The position numbers and the translations under genes are program-made. A DNA stretch of 5,843 nt, from positions 5,264-11,106 of the forward strand of contig JAMCVO010000060.1 of assembly GCA_023475715.1 (NCBI GenBank), in the 5' to 3' direction. Below, piece after piece: positions 1-5,827 of the stretch. The stretch is from Actinomycetota bacterium (GTDB taxonomy: Bacteria; Actinomycetota; Humimicrobiia; Humimicrobiales; Humimicrobiaceae). The notes beneath the pieces were generated by a model that ran no database searches, was not told the origin of the DNA, and saw only the letters and a program-made list of their open reading frames with translations. Numbering within the stretch: the stretch's first letter is position 1; each line of letters opens with the position of its first letter.

Positions 1-139
1 CTGGATTTACTTATAATAAAAGATACTAAGAGCAAATTTTTTGACAGATGCTGAAAGCAGTTTATCGATTGCTGAGAAAATATTTGATATAATAAAAAAA
101 GAAGTAGCTAAAAAAATAAAGACTCCTAAGAAAAATTAA
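1..139 (+). pseudogene. 3' tail of an unidentified coding region, apparently frameshifted
   Basis: The frame starting at base 1 is open for 17 codons (LDLLIIKDTKSKFFDRC) and stops at 52-54. The neighbouring frame is open from base 20 and reads LTDAESSLSIAEKIFDII from 41, then a lysine-rich tail, stopping at 137-139. Removing one T from the six-T run at 37-42 joins the two into one plausible amphipathic, helical, charged C-terminus. This is what is seen; that it is a gene tail with a one-base insertion (real or a sequencing error) is inference. An independent short ORF starting at the TTG at 41 is less likely because no good ribosome binding site precedes it. The parent protein lies outside the window and I do not recognise it. 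Confidence 0.35.
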
Positions 140-487
140 TTATCAAATTTTTTAAATTTCGTTAATTCTTTACGAGATATCATCTCCATTTTATCATCTT
201 GTTATAACTCTCCTACAACAAATTCCTAACTGAAGTTTATTATCTTGATTAAAACCAAAACTGGTCCAATTACCAGGATAAAACTAGCCAAAATACCGTT
301 ACTATTGTTTTGCTGCAAGATTATACTTAGAAAACTGAATCTTTTTAAAAGGTGAAATATCATAAAATTAATCAAAAGAATTAGAAGACTTGATCATTTC
401 AATGCGGCAGTAAGTGACAACGATATAAAAAAATTTAATTATATTTTGAGATATATCAATTGTTAATTGTAATACTGTGAAAATACT
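140..487. other. gene-poor AT-rich stretch upstream of the glycosyltransferase
   Basis: No convincing gene is visible on either strand. The minus strand has a 45-codon ORF from 363 to 226 with a hydrophobic stretch near its end (GILASFILVIGPVLVLI), but it lacks a ribosome binding site and may be chance. Just upstream of the glycosyltransferase are a short inverted repeat (CAATT-gtt-AATTG, 457-469) and an 11-bp tandem duplication (471-492). TATAAA at 424-429 could be a -10 element, but I see no paired -35 box, so no promoter is called. Confidence 0.4.
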
Positions 488-492
488 GTGAA
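471..492 (+). repeat. perfect 11-bp tandem duplication at the glycosyltransferase start
   Basis: AATACTGTGAA occurs twice back to back at 471-481 and 482-492. Each copy contains a GTG. The one in the second copy (488-490) is the furthest upstream in-frame start of the glycosyltransferase, while the one in the first copy (477) is out of frame. The duplication therefore lies exactly where translation initiation has to be judged. It may be a replication slippage product or a pair of protein-binding half-sites one helical turn apart. Confidence 0.7.
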
Positions 493-1801
493 AAAAGGTG
501 TAATTTTGGAAAAGTTAAAAAAAGTTTTAAGTGAAGAAAATAAAAGTATAAATGCGATATATATATCATCATATGTACCCCGAAAATGTGGAATTGCAAC
601 ATATACTAAAGATTTGACTGAAGCTATCAACCATATTAATCCATATTCCAGGGCAGAAATAATTGCATTGGTTAAGCCTGACGATAAAATTAATTATGGT
701 CCTGAAGTTAAATTTAAAATTAACCAGTATGAAATCCAGTCCTATATTAAGGCTGCTGATTTTATTAATAAATCCAGAGCAGATATTGTAGTTCTGGAAC
801 ATGAATTTGGTCTTTATGGCGGTAAATTCGGGGAATATATTATTAATTTAATGGAGCTTGTAAAAAAACCCATCGTTGTTACAACTCATACGATACCTGA
901 TGATGCCAGTAAAGGATATGGTTTGGTTTTGAAAGATGTAATTAAGATTGCTGAAAAAGTAATAGTTATGATGGCCCAAAGCATGGGAAAACTTATAAAG
1001 AAATACGATTGTCCCGGTGAAAAAATAGAAATTATCCATCATGGTGTTCCCGATTTGCCCTTGGAACCTAATGGTAAATATAAAAAGAAAAAAGGACTTG
1101 AAGACAGATTAATCCTGGGTAATATAAATCTTCTATCAGAGATCAAGGGACTTGAATATACAATAGAAGCTTTAAAGGATATAAAAAAGCAATTTTCTAA
1201 TGTATTGTACCTCATAATTGGTCAGACACATCCTGTTGTACTGCAAAATGCTGGTGAAAAATACAGAAATTTCTTAAAGGGAAAAATAAAACAATATGGC
1301 TTACGTGATAATGTGAAATTTATAAATGAGTATTTAACCTTAGATGAGCTGGTTGAGTGGTTAAAAGTTATAGATATTTATATAACTCCGTATCTGGATC
1401 CGCAGCAATCAGCTTCGGGTGCTCTGGCTTATGCTGTTGGCGCAGGTAAGGTATGTATTTCAACACCTTATCTTTACGCAAAGGAAGTTCTGGCAAATGA
1501 CAGGGGTATAATTGTACCTTTCGGTAATTCCCAGGCAATTACAGATGCTGTAATAGACATATTTAAAAACCCGTTAAAAAAATCAGCAATGGAGAAGAAA
1601 ACATATAAATTCGGAAGAATGATGACCTGGCATAATGTAGCACTTCAACACTTTGAGCTATTTGATGAAGTTATATACAATCTTAAAAATATAGGTTTCG
1701 GCCAGTATATTTGGAGGCAAAATATGCCAGTAAGTATAGATTCTTTAATGAAAATAAAATCAATGACTACAGATGTTGGAATTTATCAGCACGCGAAATA
1801 A
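488..1801 (+). CDS. GT4-type glycosyltransferase, GT-B fold
   Basis: The 437-residue protein looks like a cytosolic retaining glycosyltransferase that moves a sugar from an activated donor to an unknown acceptor. It has no signal peptide or membrane segment. The N-terminal Rossmann domain opens with SSYVPRKCGIATYTKDL (27-43), a version of the PPRxCGIAT signature seen in a bacterial GT4 subgroup, then LEHEFGLYGG (103-112), TTHT (132-135) and HHGVPD (184-189). The C-terminal domain has GNINLLSEIKGLEY (211-224), where the family puts its donor-phosphate-binding segment, and the nucleotide-sugar region YLDPQQSASGALAYAVGAGK, then STPYLYAKEVL (325-335). The GTG at 488 has no clear ribosome binding site. 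TTG at 506, six codons in, follows AAAGGTG (494-500) by five bases and may be the true start; the conserved domain is unaffected. The neighbours give no clue to substrate. Family confidence is high; donor and acceptor are unknown. Confidence 0.88.
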   Translation: MKKGVILEKLKKVLSEENKSINAIYISSYVPRKCGIATYTKDLTEAINHINPYSRAEIIALVKPDDKINYGPEVKFKINQYEIQSYIKAADFINKSRADIVVLEHEFGLYGGKFGEYIINLMELVKKPIVVTTHTIPDDASKGYGLVLKDVIKIAEKVIVMMAQSMGKLIKKYDCPGEKIEIIHHGVPDLPLEPNGKYKKKKGLEDRLILGNINLLSEIKGLEYTIEALKDIKKQFSNVLYLIIGQTHPVVLQNAGEKYRNFLKGKIKQYGLRDNVKFINEYLTLDELVEWLKVIDIYITPYLDPQQSASGALAYAVGAGKVCISTPYLYAKEVLANDRGIIVPFGNSQAITDAVIDIFKNPLKKSAMEKKTYKFGRMMTWHNVALQHFELFDEVIYNLKNIGFGQYIWRQNMPVSIDSLMKIKSMTTDVGIYQHAK

Positions 1802-1810
1802 GCCTCTTTT

Positions 1811-1838
1811 GAGTATTTAAATAATAGTTTAAATACTC
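1811..1838 (+). terminator. AT-rich hairpin after the glycosyltransferase
   Basis: GAGTATTTAAA (1811-1821) and TTTAAATACTC (1828-1838) form a perfect 11-bp stem with a six-base loop, nine bases beyond the stop codon. The position suits a transcript end, but no U-run follows and the stem is poor in G and C. It could equally be an mRNA 3'-protecting hairpin or an operator dyad. Confidence 0.4.
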
Positions 1839-1937
1839 TCAATGGTTTAACCCTCATCTTACAAATAAAAAATCATCAAGCTTGGTAGAGCTGGTTTCTG
1901 ACTAAGGTAAAATAAAGATTTTCAGAATCAAAACGTG

Positions 1938-1943
1938 TATAAT
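1938..1943 (+). promoter_or_regulatory. candidate -10 element of the tRNA-Val gene
   Basis: A consensus TATAAT lies 27 bases before the first tRNA base, a sensible place for a tRNA promoter. No good -35 hexamer is found at 16-18 bp upstream, and a second, weaker TATAAG lies at 1949-1954. The call rests on one hexamer in AT-rich DNA, so it is tentative. Confidence 0.3.
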
Positions 1944-1967
1944 TCTTCTATAAGATTTATTTATAAT

Positions 1968-2047
<80 letters not shown>

Positions 2048-2059
2048 TATTCTTTCAGC

Positions 2060-2066
2060 TTTTTTT
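2060..2066 (+). terminator. T-run downstream of tRNA-Val
   Basis: Seven Ts begin 13 bases past the tRNA CCA end. This would suit a transcript end, but no GC-rich stem directly precedes it, so it is only a candidate. Transcription from the convergent minus-strand small gene would approach this point from the other side. Confidence 0.25.
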
Positions 2067-2144
2067 ATTCAAATATAATTTACTACGATAAGCTGCATTA
2101 CAGCCTGGTGACCAAGGAGAAATGGTTTCTCAATTAAATCAAGT

Positions 2145-2441
2145 TCATTTACTGGAAGAGATACTTTTAAGTATTTCCTCCGCCTTTTCCAGGTCTTCGG
2201 CGAATTTATTTAAATCCTCTGTGGCAGAAACTTTCATATCTCTGTGATATTTTGTATCTGTAAACGAAAGCTTTTTAAATGCATGGGCTTCTTTTGAATA
2301 TTTAGGCTGCAGACCCCTGAGCAAATTTAAGGTGCTGACATGCCAGCTTTTGAATTTGAAGTCCCTGCTGTTGAATTTTCTTAAGTCTTTTATTTCCTTA
2401 ATTTTTTCTTTAATAGCTTTTATGATTTCTTTTTCTTCCAT
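2145..2441 (-). CDS. small charged helical protein of unknown function, coupled to metF
   Basis: The protein has 98 residues, is soluble and has no signal peptide. The frame is open further upstream, but the ATG at 2441 is chosen because GAGGT lies seven bases before it and it starts two bases after the metF stop. This spacing implies one mRNA and probably translational coupling. Residues 1-22 form a lysine/glutamate-rich helix (MEEKEIIKAIKEKIKEIKDL). Then come FKSWHVSTLNLL (30-41), FKKLSF (55-60) and a C-terminal helix (DLNKFAEDLEKAEEILKSI, 76-94). The W-x3-T-x2-LL ... F-x2-I/L-x-F spacing resembles a module I associate with uncharacterised prokaryotic proteins, where it often precedes another domain; here it stands alone. 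No catalytic motif is visible. A role alongside MetF is suggested only by the neighbourhood. Confidence 0.7.
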   Translation of the reverse strand: MEEKEIIKAIKEKIKEIKDLRKFNSRDFKFKSWHVSTLNLLRGLQPKYSKEAHAFKKLSFTDTKYHRDMKVSATEDLNKFAEDLEKAEEILKSISSSK

Positions 2442-2443
2442 TC

Positions 2444-3352
2444 TTATAACCTCAAATCTTTTATTAGTTTTGGAACATGTTTTTCCCAACCGAGAGCCTG
2501 AATATGTACTCCTGCGCAGTATGGCTTAATCTCAGTTATCAATTCTGAAAGGATCTCCAGGCACATCGAAACTTTATCTGTTGTACCTGCCATTCTTTCT
2601 ATGATATTTTTTGGTACAAAAATACCTGGAACATTCTTATTCATATAGTTTGCCATTTTTTCAGATTTTAAGAGAATTATACCTACAAGTACCGGAACTT
2701 TTATATTCATTTTGTCAATTTCTTCCATGAATTTTTCAACTACTCTTGCATCGAAAACAGCCTGTGTCTGAAAGAACTGAGCACCCATGTCAATTTTTTT
2801 CTGCATCTTTATCATCTGATTGTTATAAGCAGCTTCTGTGTCAGCACCGGGGTTTACAACTGCGCCTTTGAAAAATTCCGGTTTTCCCTTAAGCTCATTG
2901 TCCGCAAGGTCATATCCTGATTCAAGCTTTCCCATGGCATAGAGAAGTGAAACTGAATCAAGGTCATACACTGGTTTTGCCTGAGGGTGATCACCAATGG
3001 TAATATAATCACCTGTAAGTGAAAGTACATTTCTTATTCCAAGTACATAAGCACTGAGCAGATCAGATTGCAGTGCAAGCCTGTTCCTATCCCTGCAAGT
3101 AACCTGGAAAATCGGATCATGCCCCATATCCGTTAACAGATGGCATGTTGCAAGTGAGCCCAAACGCATTACAGAACTTTGCAGGTCCGTTACATTTATC
3201 CCATTAGCAAGACCCCTTAGCATCTCGCCTATTTGATAAATCTCACTGGTATCCACTCCTTTAGGCGGACCTATTTCACAGGTTACTGCAAATTCTCCTT
3301 TTTGCAGTGCTTCTTTAAGGGAAGATTTTTTGCTGACATTATCATTTTCCAT
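2444..3352 (-). CDS. metF: methylenetetrahydrofolate reductase, MetF family
   Basis: The product should be a cytosolic FAD-dependent TIM-barrel enzyme that reduces 5,10-methylene-tetrahydrofolate to 5-methyl-tetrahydrofolate, feeding methionine synthesis or, in acetogenic anaerobes, the methyl branch of the Wood-Ljungdahl pathway. The 302 residues match the usual bacterial length of about 290-300. TCEIGPPKG (24-32) supplies the conserved catalytic Glu (E26). Further matches are NVTDLQSS (53-60), CRDRN (86-90), LTGD (112-115; its Asp is the folate-contacting residue of E. coli MetF), QTQAVFD (195-201) and GVHIQALGWE (281-290). The C-terminal NADH-enzyme regulatory domain of eukaryotes is absent. 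No gene for the acetogen partner MetV is in the window, so assimilatory and energy roles cannot be told apart. The ATG at 3352 has only a distant GAGG (3368-3371, 15 bases away). No S-box or cobalamin riboswitch was recognised in the leader. Confidence 0.92.
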   Translation of the reverse strand: MENDNVSKKSSLKEALQKGEFAVTCEIGPPKGVDTSEIYQIGEMLRGLANGINVTDLQSSVMRLGSLATCHLLTDMGHDPIFQVTCRDRNRLALQSDLLSAYVLGIRNVLSLTGDYITIGDHPQAKPVYDLDSVSLLYAMGKLESGYDLADNELKGKPEFFKGAVVNPGADTEAAYNNQMIKMQKKIDMGAQFFQTQAVFDARVVEKFMEEIDKMNIKVPVLVGIILLKSEKMANYMNKNVPGIFVPKNIIERMAGTTDKVSMCLEILSELITEIKPYCAGVHIQALGWEKHVPKLIKDLRL

Positions 3353-3506
3353 ATTTATATCACTGATCCTCGCTTCATATAAAAATTTTTCCTTAATATT
3401 TTAAAAATAATAAATATAAAAAGTAAATCCACATATCAAACGAATATCTATTGCTCCGTAAACCCTAATTTTTAAACCAAATTCAAAATAAATCTAAATA
3501 AACCTC

Positions 3507-3523
3507 CTTAAGCTCAGCTTAAG
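3507..3523. promoter_or_regulatory. 17-bp palindrome, possible operator or leader hairpin
   Basis: CTTAAGCT-C-AGCTTAAG is a perfect inverted repeat of 8-bp arms around one base. On the minus strand it runs into TAAGGAGGT, which matches the anti-Shine-Dalgarno sequence, about 150 bases before the metF start. It overlaps the first two units of the 11-bp iteron array. An operator for either divergent unit is the simplest reading. Confidence 0.4.
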
Positions 3524-3563
3524 TACAAATTAGACAAAAATTAAGCACAAATTGAACACAATT
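3510..3563 (+). repeat. about five 11-bp tandem iterons
   Basis: Successive units are AAGCTCAGCTT (3510-3520), AAGTACAAATT (3521-3531), AGACAAAAATT (3532-3542), AAGCACAAATT (3543-3553) and GAACACAATT (3554-3563, one base shorter). The consensus is about AAGCACAAATT. Units two and four differ at one base; the others are looser. The period is close to one helical turn, so bound proteins or A-tract bends would fall on one face of the DNA. The array sits between divergent genes, which suggests a control element, though that is inference. Confidence 0.6.
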
Positions 3564-3650
3564 GATGCTGCCGGCAATTCAATTAATTGTATACTAATAT
3601 CACTTAAGTTAAAATAGAATTGAATAAAAAGTATGAAAAAATTTAAAACT

Positions 3651-3656
3651 TATAAT
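3651..3656 (+). promoter_or_regulatory. candidate -10 element for archease-rtcB
   Basis: A consensus TATAAT lies 51 bases before the archease ATG. No recognisable -35 box stands at the normal distance; TTGAAT at 3620-3625 is too far. If used, transcription would start near 3663, placing the 18-bp palindrome at the start of the leader. No sigma-54-type GG/GC element, as used by the E. coli RtcR system, was seen. Confidence 0.3.
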
Positions 3657-3672
3657 CTGATATTTTAAAATA

Positions 3673-3690
3673 CAGTTGCAGCTGCAACTG
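3673..3690. promoter_or_regulatory. perfect 18-bp palindrome next to the archease ribosome binding site
   Basis: CAGTTGCAGCTGCAACTG is its own reverse complement, and is richer in G and C than the surrounding DNA. It ends one base before AGGGAAG (3692-3698), the likely archease ribosome binding site. As DNA it could be an operator downstream of the -10 element. As RNA it would fold as a 7-bp stem with an AGCT loop beside the ribosome binding site. Confidence 0.5.
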
Positions 3691-3707
3691 CAGGGAAGTG
3701 CTCAGCC

Positions 3708-4157
3708 ATGAAGCTCAATTATTCAATTATAGACCACCTGTCAGATATTGGGATAGAAGTTAAAGCCAGAAGTCCTGAAGAATTGTTTGAAAATGCAGCA
3801 CTCGGGATGTTCTCAATAATGTATGATTTAAAGGGGATTGAATCAAAGGAAAAAGTAAAAGTTTACGTAAAAGGTAAAAGGGGAACCGATATTGAAGAAC
3901 TTTTGATTTCATGGCTCGAGAAACTGCTTTATTTATTTGAGACAAAGAATTTGCTTTTTTGCAGGTTTGATATAAATGATATTGAAACTGCAAAATCTGT
4001 AAAATTTGTCGATGCGGTTGCATATGGAGAAAAAATTAATCTTGCAAGGCATAAGTTTTTTACAGCAGTTAAAGCGCCAACTTATCATATGCTTAAAGTG
4101 GAAAAGAATGAAAAAGCTAGAGGCATATGGACTGCCCGGATAATTTTTGACGTATGA
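3708..4157 (+). CDS. archease, RtcB RNA ligase cofactor
   Basis: Archease is a small metal-binding protein that speeds RtcB guanylylation, allows multiple turnovers and relaxes nucleotide requirements. The 149 residues fit the usual 140-150. DHLSDIGIEVKA (9-20) is the family's DHTADIG signature, with Leu-Ser for Thr-Ala. It is followed by SPEELFENAALGMFSIMYD (22-40), ELLISWLEKLLYLFE (64-78), the VKAPTYHMLKV strand (121-131) and the C-terminal RIIFDV. D13 and D148 correspond to the metal-binding aspartates described for archeases. The ATG at 3708 follows AGGGAAG (3692-3698) by nine bases. The gene precedes rtcB by 43 bp on the same strand, which makes a shared mRNA very likely and supports both assignments. 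Confidence 0.93.
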   Translation: MKLNYSIIDHLSDIGIEVKARSPEELFENAALGMFSIMYDLKGIESKEKVKVYVKGKRGTDIEELLISWLEKLLYLFETKNLLFCRFDINDIETAKSVKFVDAVAYGEKINLARHKFFTAVKAPTYHMLKVEKNEKARGIWTARIIFDV

Positions 4158-4200
4158 TCGAATTAAAATAAATTAACATTTACGAAGAGAGTTAATATAA

Positions 4201-5652
4201 GTGACCGATTATAGTTTGAAAAAAATTAGTGATTTTAAATGGGAAATTGTAAAAAACACTGATTTGGGTATGAGGGTGCCGGGGATCATTTATGCAGACA
4301 GGGAACTTCTTGAACTTGCACGGGAAGAAAAGACCCTGGAACAGGTTAAAAATGTCGCAACGCTGCCTGGAATCATCAGTGCCTCATTTGCAATGCCAGA
4401 CATACATTATGGTTATGGTTTTCCAATAGGCGGTGTTGCTGCTATGGATCTGGAAAAAGGCGTTATTTCTCCTGGCGGTGTAGGGTTTGATATTTCATGC
4501 GGTGTCAGAATTTTACGGACAAATCTTCATGCCGAAGACGTTAATAAAAAGCTTGAAGAACTCATGTACAATTTTTTTACAAATATTCCAAAGGGTATTG
4601 GAAGCAAAGGAAGAATTAGGCTTTCAAAGACTGACATGGTTAAAGTTTTTACTCAAGGTATCAACTGGGCAATAAAAAACGGTTATGGTTGGGAGGAAGA
4701 TAAATACTTTACCGAAGAAAATGGCTGCATGGATGGTGCAAACCCTGATTATGTTAGTAAAGAGGCTCTTGGAAGAGGCAATGATCAGGTAGGTTCACTT
4801 GGCTCTGGCAACCATTTTATTGAAATACAGAGAGTCAGCGAAATCTACAACACTGCAGCCGCGCGTGCTATGGGATTGGAATTAAACCAGGCAGTTATAA
4901 TGATTCATTCGGGTTCAAGAGGTTTGGGCCATCAGATTTGCGGAGACTATCTGAAGGTCATGCAGGGGTCAAATTTTTCAAGCAGGATTAACTTGCCTGA
5001 CAGACAGCTTGCCTGCGCTCCATTGAATTCTCCTGAAGGTAAAAGGTATTACGGCGCAATGGTCTGCGCAGTTAATTACGCAATGGTAAACAGGCACTGC
5101 CTTGCGCACTGGGTAAGGCGTTCTATGGAAGCAGTGTTTGGTAAATCTGACAGAAAACTTGATTTAAGTTTGATTTATGATGTATCACATAATATCGCTA
5201 AGATTGAATCACACGATATTGGCGGGTTAATAAAAAAGGTTTGCGTGCACAGGAAAGGAGCTACCCGCGCATTTGGGCCAGGCAGAAGCGAATTACCTCT
5301 GGCATATAAGGAGATAGGTCAGCCTGTAATAGTTCCGGGAGATATGGGCAGGTATTCCTATATAATGATTGGGACAAAAGCTGCCATGCTGGAAAGTTTT
5401 GGTTCAACCTGTCACGGAGCAGGAAGAGTAATGAGCAGGACAAAGGCTAAGAAGGAAATAGACGCAGGCAAATTAAAAAAAGATTTGTTCGAAAAAAAAG
5501 GAATACTGGTCTTAGCTGCCAGTATGTCCGGACTTGCAGAAGAAGCTCCTCAGGCTTATAAAGATGTCAGTAAGGTTGTGGAAGTGACTCATAATGCGGG
5601 TATTTCCAAAAAGGTGGCAAAGCTTGAACCCATGGGAGTAATCAAAGGATAA
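4201..5652 (+). CDS. rtcB: RtcB, GTP-dependent 3'-5' RNA ligase
   Basis: RtcB joins RNA 3'-phosphate or 2',3'-cyclic phosphate ends to 5'-OH ends using GTP and Mn2+, in tRNA splicing and RNA repair. The 483 residues match the long form known from Pyrococcus (481 aa). MPDIHYGYGFPIGG (65-78) leads to the metal-site motif DISCGVR (D97, C100). GSGNHFIE gives H205, IHSGSRGLGHQ gives H236, VSHNIAKIE gives H330, CHGAGR gives H405 (the guanylylated histidine), and the C-terminal GVIKG gives K482. RKGATRAFGPGR (351-362) and VPGDMGRYSYIM (378-389) are also typical. No intein is present. The GTG start is supported by the N-terminal length and a purine stretch AGAGAG nine bases upstream; no better in-frame start is near. 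Cotranscription with archease is likely. Oddly, the last codons and following bases recur inverted at the window's right edge. Confidence 0.97.
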   Translation: MTDYSLKKISDFKWEIVKNTDLGMRVPGIIYADRELLELAREEKTLEQVKNVATLPGIISASFAMPDIHYGYGFPIGGVAAMDLEKGVISPGGVGFDISCGVRILRTNLHAEDVNKKLEELMYNFFTNIPKGIGSKGRIRLSKTDMVKVFTQGINWAIKNGYGWEEDKYFTEENGCMDGANPDYVSKEALGRGNDQVGSLGSGNHFIEIQRVSEIYNTAAARAMGLELNQAVIMIHSGSRGLGHQICGDYLKVMQGSNFSSRINLPDRQLACAPLNSPEGKRYYGAMVCAVNYAMVNRHCLAHWVRRSMEAVFGKSDRKLDLSLIYDVSHNIAKIESHDIGGLIKKVCVHRKGATRAFGPGRSELPLAYKEIGQPVIVPGDMGRYSYIMIGTKAAMLESFGSTCHGAGRVMSRTKAKKEIDAGKLKKDLFEKKGILVLAASMSGLAEEAPQAYKDVSKVVEVTHNAGISKKVAKLEPMGVIKG

Positions 5653-5657
5653 GAGCG
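5642..5657 (+). repeat. left arm of 16-bp inverted repeat spanning the rtcB stop codon
   Basis: TCAAAGGATAAGAGCG covers the last rtcB codons, the TAA stop and five bases beyond. Its exact reverse complement occupies 5828-5843, ending on the last base of the window. After one mismatch, four more bases (TTTT) also match. The arms enclose 170 bases of very AT-rich DNA. Confidence 0.85.
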
Positions 5658-5682
5658 GTTTTGAATATTATGATTTCCATTT

Positions 5683-5708
5683 AATTCTTCAGGATAATTC
5701 TTCAGAAT
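5683..5708 (+). repeat. 13-bp tandem repeat downstream of rtcB
   Basis: AATTCTTCAGGAT (5683-5695) is followed at once by AATTCTTCAGAAT (5696-5708), a match at 12 of 13 bases. It lies 30 bases beyond the rtcB stop in non-coding DNA. Slippage is the plain explanation; a binding-site pair is possible. Confidence 0.6.
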
Positions 5709-5721
5709 ATATTATGCTGCA

Positions 5722-5760
5722 AAAATTTATTAATTTTTCTATAATAATTAATAAAATTTT
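5722..5760. repeat. AT-only hairpin downstream of rtcB
   Basis: TTTATTAATT (5726-5735) pairs with AATTAATAAA (5746-5755) around a ten-base loop. With A5756 bulged, AAAA (5722-5725) pairs with TTTT (5757-5760), giving 14 bp in all. The stem is wholly A/T and no U-run follows, so it is not a convincing intrinsic terminator, although it lies where the rtcB transcript could end. Confidence 0.35.
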
Positions 5761-5786
5761 CAAATTTTCATTAAATATGCTATAAT
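5757..5786 (+). promoter_or_regulatory. candidate extended -10 promoter reading out of the window
   Basis: TGCTATAAT (5778-5786) combines a perfect -10 hexamer with the TGn extension. TTTTCA at 5757-5762, 18 bp upstream of the hexamer, matches four of six -35 bases. The start would fall near 5792-5794. The RNA would run through the right arm of the inverted repeat and off the window. In such AT-rich DNA a chance match is possible. Confidence 0.4.
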
Positions 5787-5827
5787 CCTGAAATTATTTA
5801 CAATATTTAATAAAAAATTAAAAAAAT

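Larger units (their letters stand above)
3353..3707. other. divergent metF / archease intergenic region
   Basis: This 355-bp AT-rich region lies between two divergent transcription units and must hold promoters for both. It contains a 17-bp palindrome (3507-3523), an array of 11-bp iterons (3510-3563), short palindromes TGCCGGCA (3569-3576), CAATTAATTG (3580-3589) and TATTTTAAAATA (3661-3672), and a perfect 18-bp palindrome (3673-3690). A weak metF promoter may be TTGATA (minus strand, 3439 to 3434) and TATATT (3418 to 3413), but the 15-bp spacer is short. No protein-coding gene or known riboswitch is apparent. Confidence 0.6.

Noticed and set aside
3..12. Ten-base match GGATTTACTT between the window's left end and the minus strand at 3421-3430.
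   Set aside because: Short, low-complexity and not extended on either side; expected by chance in AT-rich DNA.
136..189. Minus-strand 17-codon ORF (MEMISRKELTKFKKFDN) with an AGGAGAG some 20 bases upstream.
   Set aside because: Too short, the ribosome binding site is too far from this ATG and closer to another ATG that stops after five codons; best treated as chance or an unprovable remnant.
2117..2131. Hairpin GAGAAA-tgg-TTTCTC downstream of the small metF-linked gene as its terminator.
   Set aside because: Only six weak base pairs and no T-run after it in the minus direction, so it does not meet the form of an intrinsic terminator.
2442..2489. Longer version of the small gene, adding 16 residues upstream of the ATG at 2441.
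   Set aside because: The added part lies within the metF coding sequence, and the ATG at 2441 has its own well-placed ribosome binding site.
3353..3560. SAM, cobalamin or T-box riboswitch in the metF leader.
   Set aside because: None of the conserved core sequences of these classes is visible; only simple palindromes and repeats are present.
3510..3563. CRISPR array.
   Set aside because: Units are 11 bp and directly abutting, with no spacers.
4201..5652. Intein in rtcB, as often found in archaeal homologues.
   Set aside because: The protein has the normal length and all motifs follow one another without an insertion.
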